Shown here piece by piece: positions 48,801 through 60,949 of a stretch of 64,000 bases of DNA (positions are counted from its first letter, which is position 1; each line of letters begins with the position of its first letter). The DNA comes from Prinsepia uniflora (lineage: Eukaryota > Streptophyta > Magnoliopsida > Rosales > Rosaceae): contig CM064872.1 of the NCBI GenBank assembly GCA_032719365.1, positions 60,154,296 through 60,218,295 of the forward strand, given 5' to 3'. The position numbers were made by a program, and so were the translations under genes. The notes beneath the pieces were generated by a model. That model saw nothing but the letters and a program-made list of their open reading frames with translations. It did no database searches and was not told the origin of the DNA.

Positions 48801-49839
48801 TTAAAAACTAAGACATTATAATACCTGATAGGTATAAAGTTTAACATATATTAAGGGCATCCGCTGGTTGATCCTACTATAGTTCCTTGCAATACGGTTA
48901 ACAGTTTCAGGAACAAATTCAAGTACAAGGTTCAGGTAAACCTCTTCTTTGTCTGTGGTTGAAAAGAAGCAATGTTTTAGGGCAACAATGTTTGGATGAT
49001 CCAACATTTGCATAATCTGTAATTCCCTGTTCTTGTAGCGCTTGTCTTGGAGGACCTTCTTGATGGCAACAATTTCTCCAGTTTCTCTACATTTTGCCTG
49101 GCATAAGTAGTAAAATTTATCTCGACACTGTCATCCATTGGAAAATCAGATGGGTTCAATTGACAAAAATATTAATATTCTACCTACCTGGAAAACAACC
49201 CCAAAAGAACCAGTTCCAACCACATGTTCTGAAATATAACTTACTGTCTGTCAAGCCAAACAATGAAACAAAACGTAAGTATCCCAAGATACAAGAAATC
49301 ACACGTCTGGTTTATAATCCATTAGTAGAGTAAATTTGAACACAAATAAATTATGTTCCTACCTGCCTAGATTGACCACTTCGACCACCAACAGTCGTTC
49401 GTATTATATGTCCTGTTTCAGCACCCACACCATCAATTACATCCGGTTCACTATCCTGCACAGAAGAATTATCAAGGACTGTCAATTGAGTGTGGTTAAA
49501 TACCAAATTAAACCAGTCAATCAGAGGGAGTTCCTAGTCTAGACCAAAATTCTTGAGAACCATTTTGCTCGCCTGTTGCTTGTTACAGGATAAATGTAAG
49601 ACCCACCATTTTTCACGCGATGGTTGCAGCAATTGTCAGGGAATGGAAGAATTTGACATATTTTTAAACAGCTAAGATTTCACAAAGCTTACCCTATCCT
49701 CATCATGATCCGGCTTGTCTCTCAATCTCATCTCAAGCATCTCCCTCCCCAGCCAGTCAACCGAACTAGACGAACTCTTGAAGCCATTCACAGACCTTGA
49801 ACTGCCAACTCCACCGTTCCCCAGGCTCGCCGACGCCAT
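42820..49839 (-). CDS. SK41: shaggy-like GSK3 protein kinase, group IV (SK41/SK42 type)
   Basis: Twelve coding exons: 49839-49693, 49455-49363, 49247-49188, 49097-48825, 48697-48623, 48074-48018, 47933-47793, 47704-47654, 47214-47119, 44846-44763, 44656-44554, 42908-42820 (TAG). All phases agree, giving 422 residues. A Ser-rich N-terminal extension (MASASLGNGGVGSSRS, then SSSSSVDWLGREM) marks group IV. Kinase signatures: glycine loop GTGSFG 91-96, VAIKK with Lys113, Glu125, HRD 207-209, DFG 228-230, activation-loop Tyr244 (VSYICSRYY), APE 252-254, then GTPTREEIKCMNPNY. All catalytic residues are present, so an active Ser/Thr kinase is expected. Plant GSK3s act in brassinosteroid, stress and developmental signalling; the role of group IV is less defined. 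The largest intron (44847-47118) hosts a LINE fragment. An upstream ORF overlaps the start. Confidence 0.95.
45740..46680 (-). pseudogene. LINE fragment in the long SK41 intron
   Basis: Minus-strand frames give GRELNFWKIHGRGKLFARD and LFPRLYQLS (about 46600-46490), then WVICLERNNMIFENYPRSM and RRLLWDKLRFL (about 45990-45890): the post-RT zf-RVT region of plant LINEs. Frames are broken. A segment of about 82 bp with ATAGTTTTCAAAGATCATAT and CCAAGCAGAT is duplicated in tandem (about 45942-46023 and 46024-46100). Same sense as the kinase gene. Confidence 0.7.
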
Positions 49840-49924
49840 ACCGATGTCTGATCACAACTGTAGAATTGCAGATGCTAGTACTTGCCACCTTTGCAACACT
49901 CTCTACTTCTGCGTCCTGTCCCAT
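49766..49924 (-). CDS. overlapping upstream ORF in the SK41 5' leader
   Basis: ATG at 49924, stop at 49768-49766, 52 residues (MGQDAEVESVAKVAST...). It starts 85 bp before the kinase ATG (49839) and ends 74 bp inside the kinase frame, in a different frame. If the leader exon 49940-49840 is transcribed as inferred, scanning ribosomes meet this ATG first. Confidence 0.45.
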   Translation of the reverse strand: MGQDAEVESVAKVASTSICNSTVVIRHRYGVGEPGERWSWQFKVCEWLQEFV

Positions 49925-50330
49925 CCAAGCACCTATCTTCCTGATAAACAACAAAGAATCGAACTTTTTAAGGCCATTTTTCTGGGGAAAAAGAACATGA
50001 CCACTAAGAAAACATAAGTTAAAATGAAACTGTTGAGTCAAAATACAAATATATATATATATATAATATATTATATTAAAATTGCACAGTAATTTAATTG
50101 ACTCACTCAAGTTCAGATCCACACCAAACTCACTCCAACTTTCTACTTTAAGCACAAAATTTGAACGCAAAACAAATCGAAATTCAATCAACCTCAAACA
50201 ATTGACAGTGAATTCAAAGCCAAGTACGCTAAAATTAAGAGATTTTGAAGACGGGCGGATCGTTCAGACGACTGACCTGCAAGCGTTTCGGAGAGGCCTC
50301 GAAGCAGAGATCGCGCATTTCAAATTTCGC
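49840..50330 (-). other. inferred SK41 5' UTR with an intron
   Basis: A plausible leader exon 49940-49840 follows an AG acceptor (TTTATCAG). A donor GCAG|GTCAGT at 50275 could end an upstream non-coding exon (about 50330-50277). Leader introns are usual in this kinase family. A (TA)n run is at 50048-50070. No transcript evidence. Confidence 0.5.
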
Positions 50331-50880
50331 TCTTGAAGTTTGAGTTTCAGTAGAAAATTTGGGAAAAGGGAAAAAGTTGATAGGAGATAGGGGATCAGAT
50401 TATTATTGTTATTACGAAAATAAAATTTCTTTTTATTGTTATTCAATCTTTTTCTTTGATTTTGAGCAGTGAGTAGCAGTAGCAGTTGGCAGCCTAAAAA
50501 TATAATGGAGTAAAGTAAGGACCAAATGGACCCCTGATTTACTTGGACCTCATTCCCTACTCTTGTTTTTCGGTGACTCACAGAGTCAGGCCCTACTCTT
50601 TTATCTAAAAACAAGGGGAGGGAGAAATATAGAGGCCGGTACCGTCTGAATCAATGCAGATAATATCAAAATTTAAATATAAATTATTAAAATATGACAT
50701 ATTAAATACGGTTTGAATTTTTCAAAAAATTAAGTTCAAATCCGTTTTATCCAAACTATTATTAATTATTTGGTATCAATTAATTTGAATGGTTTAAACA
50801 TAAAATTGTCATATAATTTATTCACTTAAAAAGCTCCTCCAAAAACTAATTATTTCTAAAATTCTAATATTCTCATCAAG

Positions 50881-51190
50881 ATTTCATTTATTCATATAAA
50901 AATTTATCTATTCACATGAAAATTTTATTCATTCATGTGAAGATTTCATCCATTCACGTGAAAATTTCATTCATTCACGTGAAAATTTCATTCATTCATG
51001 TGAACATTTCATTTATTCACGTAAAGATTTCATTCATTCAAGTGAAGATCATGTGAAGATTACATTCATTCACGTGAAAATTTCATTCATTCACGTGAAC
51101 ATTTCATTCATTCACGTAAAGATTTCATTCATTCAAGTGAAGATTTCATTTATTCACGTAAAAATTTCATTTATTCACGTGAAAATTTCA
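50881..51190. repeat. palindrome-containing minisatellite (TTCACGTGAA)n
   Basis: About 14 units of about 21-22 bp, ATTTCATTCATTCACGTGAAA with variants. Many contain the 10-bp palindrome TTCACGTGAA with a G-box-type CACGTG core. The open frame reading FIHVKIS repeats is only its translation. It lies about 550 bp upstream of the inferred SK41 leader. Confidence 0.92.
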
Positions 51191-53307
51191 CACATTAATA
51201 AATTGAAAATTTTCAATATTCTTAACTTTACATATGATTGGTTATACTTAAATATAATTTAATTCAAAAATGGCATAAAATGAGTAAATATTAAGTGAAA
51301 TAGGATATGTGAGTGTGGATCCTCTCAGTCCCAAAGAAAATCACACAAAGGGGTAGGAGGGAGAATATTATCTTCTTCCTTACTCCCTTCCACTATTTCT
51401 CTCTTTTCTTTTGGGTTAATAATAAGAGTCACTTGTGGTGACTGTCTAGTCTAAGCCATGCTCAGATTTAGTTTCCCCATCACTGTCATATTTTTTTTCC
51501 AATCAATCTATTTCTCAAAATCTTCCTTTAAAATTTATTTTTTTTTATCATAAATCTTGTTCTACCTTATTGTTAAAGAATTGTGCCGTAATATTTCGCA
51601 TTGATTTTGGCCATAACAGTTAGATTAGGACTTTTGGTCCTTTATTCGCATTTATGCGCCACATGATTGCTAGAGGTTAAGTCTTCCTCAAATTCGTTCA
51701 TACTCTACATGTTCTTCAAGATCGGATGCGATCAGTTTAACAACAATACATGTTTCTTTGGTGGAGATAGTCTGCTTAGAGGTATGCGTTATTAGGTTTC
51801 TGGTTGTTTTGAGCTTTATGAGCTTAGTTTGTAATTTTTCATAATACTATTTTAGTTATTTGAGTGGCTTTTGTCCGTGTTAGTTTTTTGTATTGACATG
51901 AAGATCTTGTTGTTACAGCTTGATTTTGATGATATGTATGTACCCTTCATTATTATACAATGATATTAATTTTGATAAAAAAAAAAGTAAGGCATCTAAG
52001 GAAAATTTAAATTCGGTTTGGTTTCCAACGATTTTCAAAATAAAAATACAAATTCAAATGTCAAACCATTTGACTTTTATCCTGTTAAATTCAAACTTGA
52101 TTGCCAATAATGGTTTGAATCGTTTCGATTTTTGGGAATTCGATGTTGTTTCCTTTTTGAAAGTCAATCGATGGAGCTCATGCGATTTGAAAGTCAATCG
52201 ACCCCATCAGGATTCGAAATCTGTGATCTCATTCTTGATTGGAGTTGGATCAGGGCAATTATGGTTTATCGATCTTTCGTCCGTTAAGATTCGGAGGAAT
52301 GGTTGGTCTGACCGAAATCCAGCACTAGTTATATATATTTGAGTTTGCCCTTATTTAGTAAATATAAAAGAGAAATACGTCGTATTATTATCTTATCAAA
52401 AAAGTTGTGACTACATAGATCACTCATCACCCAAATCAATCTCTAATTGATTGATTACTTTGATTGGCATCTTAATTTAAGACATCCGCCTATTACCCGA
52501 CCCTTGGATATCCATGAATCCATAATTAGTTGCCTTATTAAAAATTTTGCTATGAAAACCCAATAGGAAAAAACCCCAACTAAGGAAAAAAGTGTGTGAC
52601 CTTGTCTAAATTATTGACATCATGTGGGGCACTCTCAATACTGTCTCACCAAAACCTTACAAGAAGAAACCTACTGGCATAAAAGCCTAATAGAAGGAAG
52701 AAAGAGTACCGTCCACATATGTCTTATGTAACATTTTTCTCGATACTCCCCATGATTGATATATCTCGCTCATCAGATCGAGTATCAATCTCAATTCTTT
52801 TAAACTCAAGGATGCCATACAATAACTTTGTAGGTGAAATTAAAGTATATCTTGATACCATATAATAACTTATGATGTGTAAAATTGGTTGAGATTTGAT
52901 GCAGGGGTCTACTACATTGTCTTGAGAACGAGTTTTCTATTTATCTCAATTTATTGACTTCTTTAAAACCTCATAGTATAGAAGAATTATAGATGTGTTT
53001 AGTTCTATCACTATATATGAACCATTCTTCGATTCGAGCTATGCAAGCAGTCTTCTTCTTGGTCAACCATCTAGCGAGAGAAAGCTAGGCCCATAGTCAC
53101 GTTGAAACAAGTCCGTTTGGTCATCTTTGCAACCATTTTCTTCTTAGACCATCCATTAGGATGAGAATGACTTGTAACATGGGCTATGTACCCGTCATCA
53201 TAACCATTCTTAAAGGTGACCTCTGATATGGTCTCGATGTGGCGATCACGAGATTTGATCATTTCCTAAAGCTCAGAGAAACATTGAGAACAGTATGCTC
53301 TCCTTGG
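51191..53307. other. gene-free, repeat-derived DNA
   Basis: An A-run after AATTTTGATA at about 51978-51989 may be the tail of a LINE 3' end. 52540-52740 contains AAAACCCAATAGGAAAAAACC, AAAACCTTACAAGAAGAAACC and AGTACCGTCCACATATG, in the style of plant copia LTRs; no boundaries found. Open frames at 51920-52342 and 53071-53262 match nothing I know. Confidence 0.4.
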
Positions 53308-53589
53308 TCATGTTAAAGTTTTCAAGCACTTCTTCTTGTAATAACCCCTAAGAGTCTGGACCCGTTGCTTAAAGGATAACAGGGAGACGAAAAAAAATTG
53401 AACGTTGTTTTTCTTATCAAGCTGGTGAGCGTGCACCAAATCTTGCAAGTGTTGGATTTCTTCCGATTGGATTTCTACCAGACGATGAAGGTTGATGGTT
53501 TGATTCTCAAAGAAAAGCAAAAGGTTATGTGCAGCATTTGGAGTCGAAAAACTGGGTTGCGCGTTTTCTAGACTAGTGTTACTTGCCAT
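53308..53589 (-). pseudogene. unrecognised 93-residue open frame
   Basis: MASNTSLENAQPSFSTPNAA, then LLFFENQTINLHRLVEIQSEEIQHLQDLVHAHQLDKKNNVQ. It looks like a short coiled-coil-prone protein start and stops after a basic tail. The strong-looking start next to an LTR at 53596 suggests a gene or Gag-like frame cut by the insertion. Family not recognised. Confidence 0.3.
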
Positions 53590-53595
53590 GGTTTA

Positions 53596-55299
53596 TGTAA
53601 CGACCCGACCCAAAATTTCATGATTATCGAGGTTAATCAAGGATTAAATTGACATTAATCGGTTGATTGAGGTAAAATGACAATTTTGCCCTTGGAAAGG
53701 AAAAATATTGATTTTTGACCTGGAAGGTCAATTGCACGTGGATCGAGGTTCATAATGTAGATCGAGGGATTACGATCAGGTAGACAGACGACACGTCGAA
53801 TTTGAACGCTGTACGGGAAAGTTACGGGTCTAGAACGATTTGATCGAATTTTACGGTGACACGTTTTTTCAAGATAGTTGACTTTTAGTTGTTATTAAAG
53901 GGACCCAAAATATCTCATCTGGACCAATGGATGAGTGACAAGTGTCACTCATCCCATTGGCCCATTCCCCTAAATACATGCATCTATCTTTCTCTCCCTT
54001 CATTTCATCTACCTGAAACCCCACCCCACCATTTTCTTCATCTTCCTTCAGCCTCTGCTGCTGGTTGAAGGGAACAAAAAGCGAGAGTGAGCTCAAGAGA
54101 CTGAGAGACAGACGATGGACACGGCGGAGCCAAGGTGGCTGGCTGGACAAACCTAGGAAAACGTTTGGGTGAGTTCACAGGGACGAAAACGAAGGGGAAT
54201 GGACAATTAGATTGGCCCAGATACGAATTCGAAGGTTGGTCGTGAAGCTTTGAGCTTTGTCAGACAAATCCAGGCCTGGATGTTTCAAAGGCTTCAGATT
54301 GGCTTACGACGCGGGTTTTGATCGCGTACCGTGGACTGTTTGTGAGTATAGTTTGATTTATAAATTATGTATGCATATATGTTTTAATGGTTTTATGAGC
54401 ATGGTTTGAAATGCAAGGTTTACATATTGCTTTGAATGATGAATTGTAAAAAGATTTATATATTGGTTTAATCATGGTTTGGAAATGAAAGATTTTACGA
54501 ATTTGCGTGAGAATGACATTTTGGGCTTGAGACCCAGTTGGATAATTATTTTGACATAGATTACAGTCAAATGTGAATTTGAGCAGTGATTTGAATAATG
54601 AAATGATTTTGGGTATTGTGAATTGAGTTATGGACATTGTTTTACGATGGTTTTGAGATAAATGCTTGTGAAATGAATTTATGAGATTTGGTGGAAACTA
54701 TATTTTAGGCTGAGACCCTACGTGAAACGATTTATTTGATATGAAATAAAATTGTTTATGAAAATGTATTTCAACTGTTTCCACCTAGATCATCATCTGT
54801 GATATTGATGTGACTCTAGTTGTGAATGTGTTTCCCCGGAGAGGGGCCTCCGGTTATGAATATGTTTCCTCAGAGAGGTCCCTATGATATGTTTCTCGCC
54901 TCTAGGATGCGTTGTGTCTCTCTTGGAGAGGTCATGATGCACTTCCAGTTGATGAGCAACCGTGGGAGGCTCGGCTCAGGAGTGCTTATGTATGACATGG
55001 GTCGTTGATTTGTTCACGACGATATGAGCGTCGACCGTAGATTTATTCACAGCGACGTGCTCAGACTTGAGCTGTCCTGGAGCTTATTTGCACGCGTTAC
55101 ACGCATGACATGATTGATGATGATATGAGATGAGATTGATGATGGATAAGAGAATTGGTCATGTTTTCGATTCTTGTTTTGTGTCCAGATGATTTCACGT
55201 GTTTTGGTTTTGAAAAGAAACATAACTTATTTAAGAAAGCATTTCAGATTACATGTTTTCTAATGCATGCATGCTTTTAATTGGAGGGTATAAATGTAT
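53596..55299 (+). mobile_element. LTR, A-related, 5' part (interrupted at 55300)
   Basis: Starts TGTAACGACCCGACCC at 53596 after GTTTA. It has the typical order: GACAATTTTGCCC, TTGATTTTTGACC, CCAAT hairpin (53924), GGCTTGAGACCCAGTTGG, and the GCATGCATGCTTTTAATTGG region just before the next LTR starts. Its 3' end lies beyond the nested material and is not in the window. Confidence 0.75.
53924..53960. repeat. best copy of the conserved CCAAT hairpin
   Basis: Arms CCAATGGATGAGTGACA and TGTCACTCATCCCATTGG separated by AG: 17 bp of pairing with a single extra C. Confidence 0.9.
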
Positions 55300-56395
55300 T
55301 GTAAATACCCGTCCCGAATTATTGAGATTAATTAAGACTTAATGACCGATTAGCGAGACTAATCGGGGATTAGACGAGGATAAACGGATGAGCAGGGCAA
55401 AATGACAATGTTGCCCCTAGAATGGGCGAAACGTTGACCCTTCGTTCAGGTTGTCAAATAGACCTTGGTCGATGACTGTGACGTAGTTCAGGACGTCATG
55501 AGTTCATAGACACGTGGTACGCCCGATTCCGACGTTCGAGGAAGAAGTTATGACGTTCGGAAGTTCGGGGGCATTTTGGTAATTTAGTTGAAAGTGGGCA
55601 AAGAGTTGACTTTTGACCCGGGAGGTCCGAAGGCCGAGGGCCGAGGGCCGAGGACCGTTACATAGATCGGGACGATACAAATTCGTAGACAGGCGGCACG
55701 TCGAATTCAGACGTTCGACGGGAAAGTTACGGTTCACGGAAGTTCCGAAGAACTATTGCACGTTTTACGAGACAGATTGACTATTGTCTCAAGTGGGCCC
55801 CAGATATTTTCCCAAGACCCAATGGATGAGTGACAAGTGTCACCCATCCACTGGCCACTTTTTTACATTCATGCATATCATCCCTTTTTGCTTGTTCGTG
55901 CATACCAAACACACAAACCCTATCTCACCCAAACTCATCCAGCATCCAGGTCCATCAACCATTTCAATCCTGGCTGCTGGACTGAGAGAAAGGAACAGAG
56001 AGAGAGACTGAAGGTGACTGGTGAAGGGAGGACCACCGTGCACGGCGGCGAGGGCCCTTTAAACCAGGTAAACCCGATTACCCAGTTAGACCCAAAATTC
56101 CTTTTATTTCGATTTTGACGTTATGGATAGCTTTGGATGATTGTGAGATGATTATTGGGTTGTTAGGAAGATAATAGGATGGTTTTGATGGTGGTTCCCG
56201 GTTGAGGAAGCCCAGGGGTGATCGGGAAAATGGGCAGTGAAAGAGAGTTTGTATGGATCGGGTTTTAGGGAGTTTTTGTTAGTTCTTTTCGTGGGAATAG
56301 ATAGGAATTGAGGAACTAGGAAGAATAGAATCAAAATTGAAGCAACACAGACTGGATTTGAGAGAGATAAGAGGCTAAACCGACCACGCCGGTTC

Positions 56396-59300
56396 TGACA
56401 GGACCCGTCCCAATTGGACGTCAAAAACCGTGCCCGGTCCTGCTCTCGTCTGACAAGTCAACCAAAGGTCTGAAACTACCCTTCAGTGCTTGCCAGACAA
56501 GGGATGTTTGCGCTGATTTCTGCTGCTGCCACTGCCTCACGATCAGTCCCGAACGTCGTACCACGGCCTGGAGGGTCACAAAACAGAAAAGGTATGAGTG
56601 GACAAAAATGACCTCTTATAAAAACATTTGACAAAATACATTCTTACCCTCCAGTTTTCACAAACTTGCATGCATATCGTAAAACATGAGTAATAGTATG
56701 AAATAGGCTTCACCATTTGGCCCAAAAGCCCATGGGCTTATGGGGGCTCGATAAGCCCGATGGACAAAAGCCTGGCCCGACCCGCTATGGGCCGTGGGCC
56801 AGCCCGGCCCGAGAGTTAGCGGGCTGGGCTTGGGCTTATGGTGTTCAAACCCAATAGGCCCGAGCCCGATAAAGCCCGATAAGCCCAGCCCGACCCGCCC
56901 GTAATAAACCGACTCATAAGCCCGAAAATATAAAATATTTATTATTTAAAAATTAATACTCAACCCATTCTTAATACTAATATTTCAACCCAAACCCAAA
57001 TCTCAGCCCCAAGTCCACCTAATTTATTTTAAAAAACCCAATACTCAATACTCAATACCCAATACCCAATACAAACCCTAACCACTCATCCACCTACTTA
57101 ATAAGCCCAACGTTTTTGGACCCTTGAGTATTTTATTTTAACGAGACCACATTTTTGCACCTTTGTGTATTTTTTTTCATTATTAATATTTTTTTTGTAA
57201 TTTTAAAATTTGAGACATAATTTATTGCAAAAGCCCACGTAAGCCCGATCCAAGTGGGCTTAATAGGCCCGACCCGAAAAGCCCGATATAAACTCGGCCC
57301 GATAAAAGCCCGTGGGCTCTTTTTTATGTCATTAAGCCCGCATGGCCCGGCCCGCAAATTTAAAAATTATTTAATAAGCCCAGCCCGGCCCGGCCCAAGC
57401 CCAAAAATTTGTGCCGGGCTTGCCCGGCCCGGCCCAATGCCGAAGCCTAGTATGAAATCATTCAAGTATGAACAGTGGACCGATAAAATCAAAACACCCC
57501 ATGGTCCATAAAAACTCATGTTCATCAAATCAATTCATGTTATAAAACATCAAATCCCGGCTCTCAGGCCAAAACATGGAAAACATAATCACTTGGTCAC
57601 AAAGACCAAAAATCCGTACTCAATACCAGTATGTTATCACAAACAACATCAATCAGCACTAATCACCAGTGCACAATAAATATATCAATCCAATCAATCC
57701 ACACTACTCACAAGTGCACAAAATATCACAAATCACATCTGCACTACTCACAAGTGCACAATCAATCAAACTGCACTACTCACAAGTGCCGCACTACGCG
57801 TAGGCCAATATCCAGCCACACTCTCGGGAACAGAAACCTCTGGGCTCAACCCCCTCGAGCTCAGTCACCTCTGGGCGAACACATCCCCAGGCTCAGACCC
57901 ATCCGAGTGGTACATCCAGGCTCAGTCTCATCCGAGAAGCTGACTACCATAGGATCAACTCATGATCCTACAATCACATCCCCCAAGCTCCGGTCGTCTG
58001 GGTAATCCCCCCAAGCTCCGACCGTCTGGGAATATCATAATCACAATGAAAACCATCTCGGGAATTACATCCCAAAACATTTCAATCAAATCTTGACTTC
58101 ATACAAAGTCAAGATCATTTCCGACTGGGTTTCAAAGCCCAAAATACCATTTACACATAAACCGTTAAAATCACATTTTAAATCAATAAAATAATCCGGA
58201 AATCATCATTGACTCACCAACAAAGCCAAAATATCATTTTAGAAATCATTTAAACTCCGGGCCTAGCCCAAAACATCATTTGCACGTTCCTCGTAAAACG
58301 TGCCTAAAAGACTGATTAAAATAATCATAAAATCACAATAAATCATTAATTTCACAATTTCACAAGTGACTCCAAATCCGAGTCAAAATCACCATTCACT
58401 TGGGTTCTCACGCCCAAAATATCATTTTCACGCAAATCCATGCATTGCAACCTCCGTTGCCATTTTCACGTAAATCCACGAAATTGACCCTTGACTCATT
58501 CCCGAGTCACCACATCATTTTTCAATCCATGACTCAATAATCCAAGTCCAAACATTATTTTCAATCAACTTCAATCCTGGACTCATAAACCAAGTCCAAA
58601 CATTATTTTCACCAAATTTCGTAATTTCTCGAAAATCGCCCAAAATAATAATATAATAATCATAAAACCGAGAAATTACCGGATTGAAACGTCAATCATG
58701 CCAAAGCATATAAAAGCATATAATAAGGCATTTTAAAATCATATATGCATGCATCACGGTTAGAAAACAAGGTCCACTCACACACACCGTCCAAAATGGT
58801 CCGTTTCTGAGCTGCACGTTTTTCCGTAAAATCTAGAAATCACAACTCCTGTCCAAAATCATTATAGAGGGTTACTAACATCTCAAAATACTTCATATAA
58901 TTTTCCCCAATTTTTCCGGAATTTAAATACGTATTTAACTCGTAAAACAAAACTTCGGATACGCGGAACATTATCGAAACAATATCCGATTTCCTCGAAA
59001 CCAGCGTCAAAATGTTCGTTACAATGAGAGGATCAAAAGTCATGTTGACCTCACCTTGAGACTAGGATGGACGCGCCCTCACGAGCCGCCGTGAGCGGCT
59101 GCGCGTGAAACCAACGCGCCAGCTACAGTACTATCTTCCTCACCCGTTTGTCTGTAAAACAGGCCATTTAACCCGCGAGGCGACCCGGTTTGTTCTCTGT
59201 CAATTCAACACCAAATTCAACAATTCAAACGTCCATTAGCATCGAATTACTTTCAATTAGGGATCTGTGGACTTAATTACAATCGAACTTACCTCAAACC

Positions 59301-60279
59301 TCACGATCACAGATGATCATTCGAAGAACATCCGGCCACTGTTCATCATTCGAACTCCTTCAATTTCAATCGATTTCCCTCAATTGATGCAACCAGAAGC
59401 TTCAATGGACTCAGGTAAACTCTTTCCCCAACTCAATTGCATCAATTCATGGCTCAAACTCCACGACTCAAGCTCAAAATCTCAGAAAGCTCCCTCCCTC
59501 AGTTCTACCTCAAATCGACCTCAATTTCCTTCAAAATTCACGGGGTTCAACTCGTATCAATCCCAGGAAGCCAATTGAATCAACAATTTCGATTCTCAGA
59601 GCTCCCAACTCAAAATCCGAATTCCCCCCCTTAAAATTCGAAAATTCGAATTTCCAAATTCAAGCTCTCTCTCGATCCCTCGTGTTTCCTTACTAATTTA
59701 ATCTCAATACTCTCTCAATTCCTCACTCTCTGGTTCAGAAATGGAAGAGAAATGGTGGACAATTTCGAACTCCCCATTCTCTGCTTCTCAGTTGTGCACG
59801 GGTAAGAAAACACAGAGAGATTAATGGAAATTAAAGGATAATTAATTAATTAAAAAATAATAAAACATAATAATTAGGTCTCCCCAAAAACATGGATCCT
59901 GGTTTTATGCCTGAATTTAGGGGATGAATGACACTTGTCACTCGTCCATTGGACTTCCCGGGTCAAAAGTCAACATTTGGCCCCTAATATGCCAAATTAC
60001 CAAAATACCCCTCAACTTCCGAATGCCATAACTTTCACCTCGAATGTCGGAATCGAACGTGCCACCTATCTATGAACTAGTGACGTCCCGACCTATGTCA
60101 CAGTCATCGGTCAAAGTCCGTTTGACCGCCCGAACTAAAAGTCAACATTTTGCCCACACTAGGGGCAAAACGGTCATTTTGCACAATTTGTCCGTTTTTC
60201 ACTCAACTAATCCCCGATTAGTCATTCTAAATCATAATTAATTAATATTCGATCCCGATATTTCGGACGGGTCATTACA
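56396..60279 (-). mobile_element. solo LTR, family B, minus orientation, TSD GGTTC
   Basis: Plus-strand TGACAGGACCCGTCCC at 56396 to CGGACGGGTCATTACA at 60279. GGTTC lies at 56391-56395 and 60280-60284. Gross length 3884 bp, including a 746-bp hAT element. Minus-sense order: AAAATGACC.TTTTGCCCC, GC-rich module (59080-59130), AACGAACATTTTGA block (59010-59022), CCCAGACGGTCGGAGC region, TTTTGTCCACTCATA end. Confidence 0.92.
56704..57449. mobile_element. non-autonomous GGGCC-type hAT element, 8-bp TSD GTATGAAA
   Basis: GTATGAAA at 56696-56703 and 57450-57457. Ends TAGGCTTCACCATTTGGCC and, reversed, TAGGCTTCGGCATTGGGCC form imperfect 19-bp inverted repeats. GGGCC/GGCCC words crowd both ends. No transposase. 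It sits inside the B solo LTR and so is younger. Confidence 0.9.
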
Positions 60280-60949
60280 GGTTCGGCTGGACCGACTGCA
60301 CAGGAATCCGGTTCGAACCGGTCTGTCGCTGGGAGGAAGATGAACAGTGTGTTGGTTCGTGAGACACACGCGCAGCGCCTTTGGGTGGCGCATGGGGGCA
60401 CGTGCAGCACTATTTGGGGGTAGTTCCAACATGTCAAATCATCTATTCGATGTAAAGAACATTTTGGGACTGATTTCGAGTCGATCCGACATCGTCTCGA
60501 TATAGTTCGGGACGTCCGAAGGTTTAGATTTGCGTTTAAAAATAGTTAAAAATTCTGAAAAATTACGGGGCTTTAGTGAGGGGTTATTTAAGTAGTTATT
60601 AACCCTCTAAATTAATTTGGACAGGTTCGGGAATCCTAGAGGCGACGATTGGCCCGGGAGAGGCTTATAGCACGCGTATCGAGGCACGGCTTCAGACGGT
60701 CTGTGAGTGGACTTATTTTATGAATTCGATGCATGCATAAATGTTTATAATGATTTAAATACATGTTTTGTGAGGACATGAGTGCATTTGTTTGTGGTAG
60801 CCTAGGATTTATGTATTTACACGTATTTCGAGATTTACGATTTTATACGATGCTTGTATGTGCTAGGTTTTCAATGAGGGTTTAATGAATTGGTTTTGGA
60901 ATTGGAAATATGAAATCGGGCACGAGACCCATTTGATTTACAAACTCTC

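Noticed and set aside
50881..51190. CRISPR-like array and a repetitive FIHVKIS protein
   Set aside because: Continuous 21-22 bp minisatellite without unique spacers; the open frame is a by-product of a period that is a multiple of three in part of the array.
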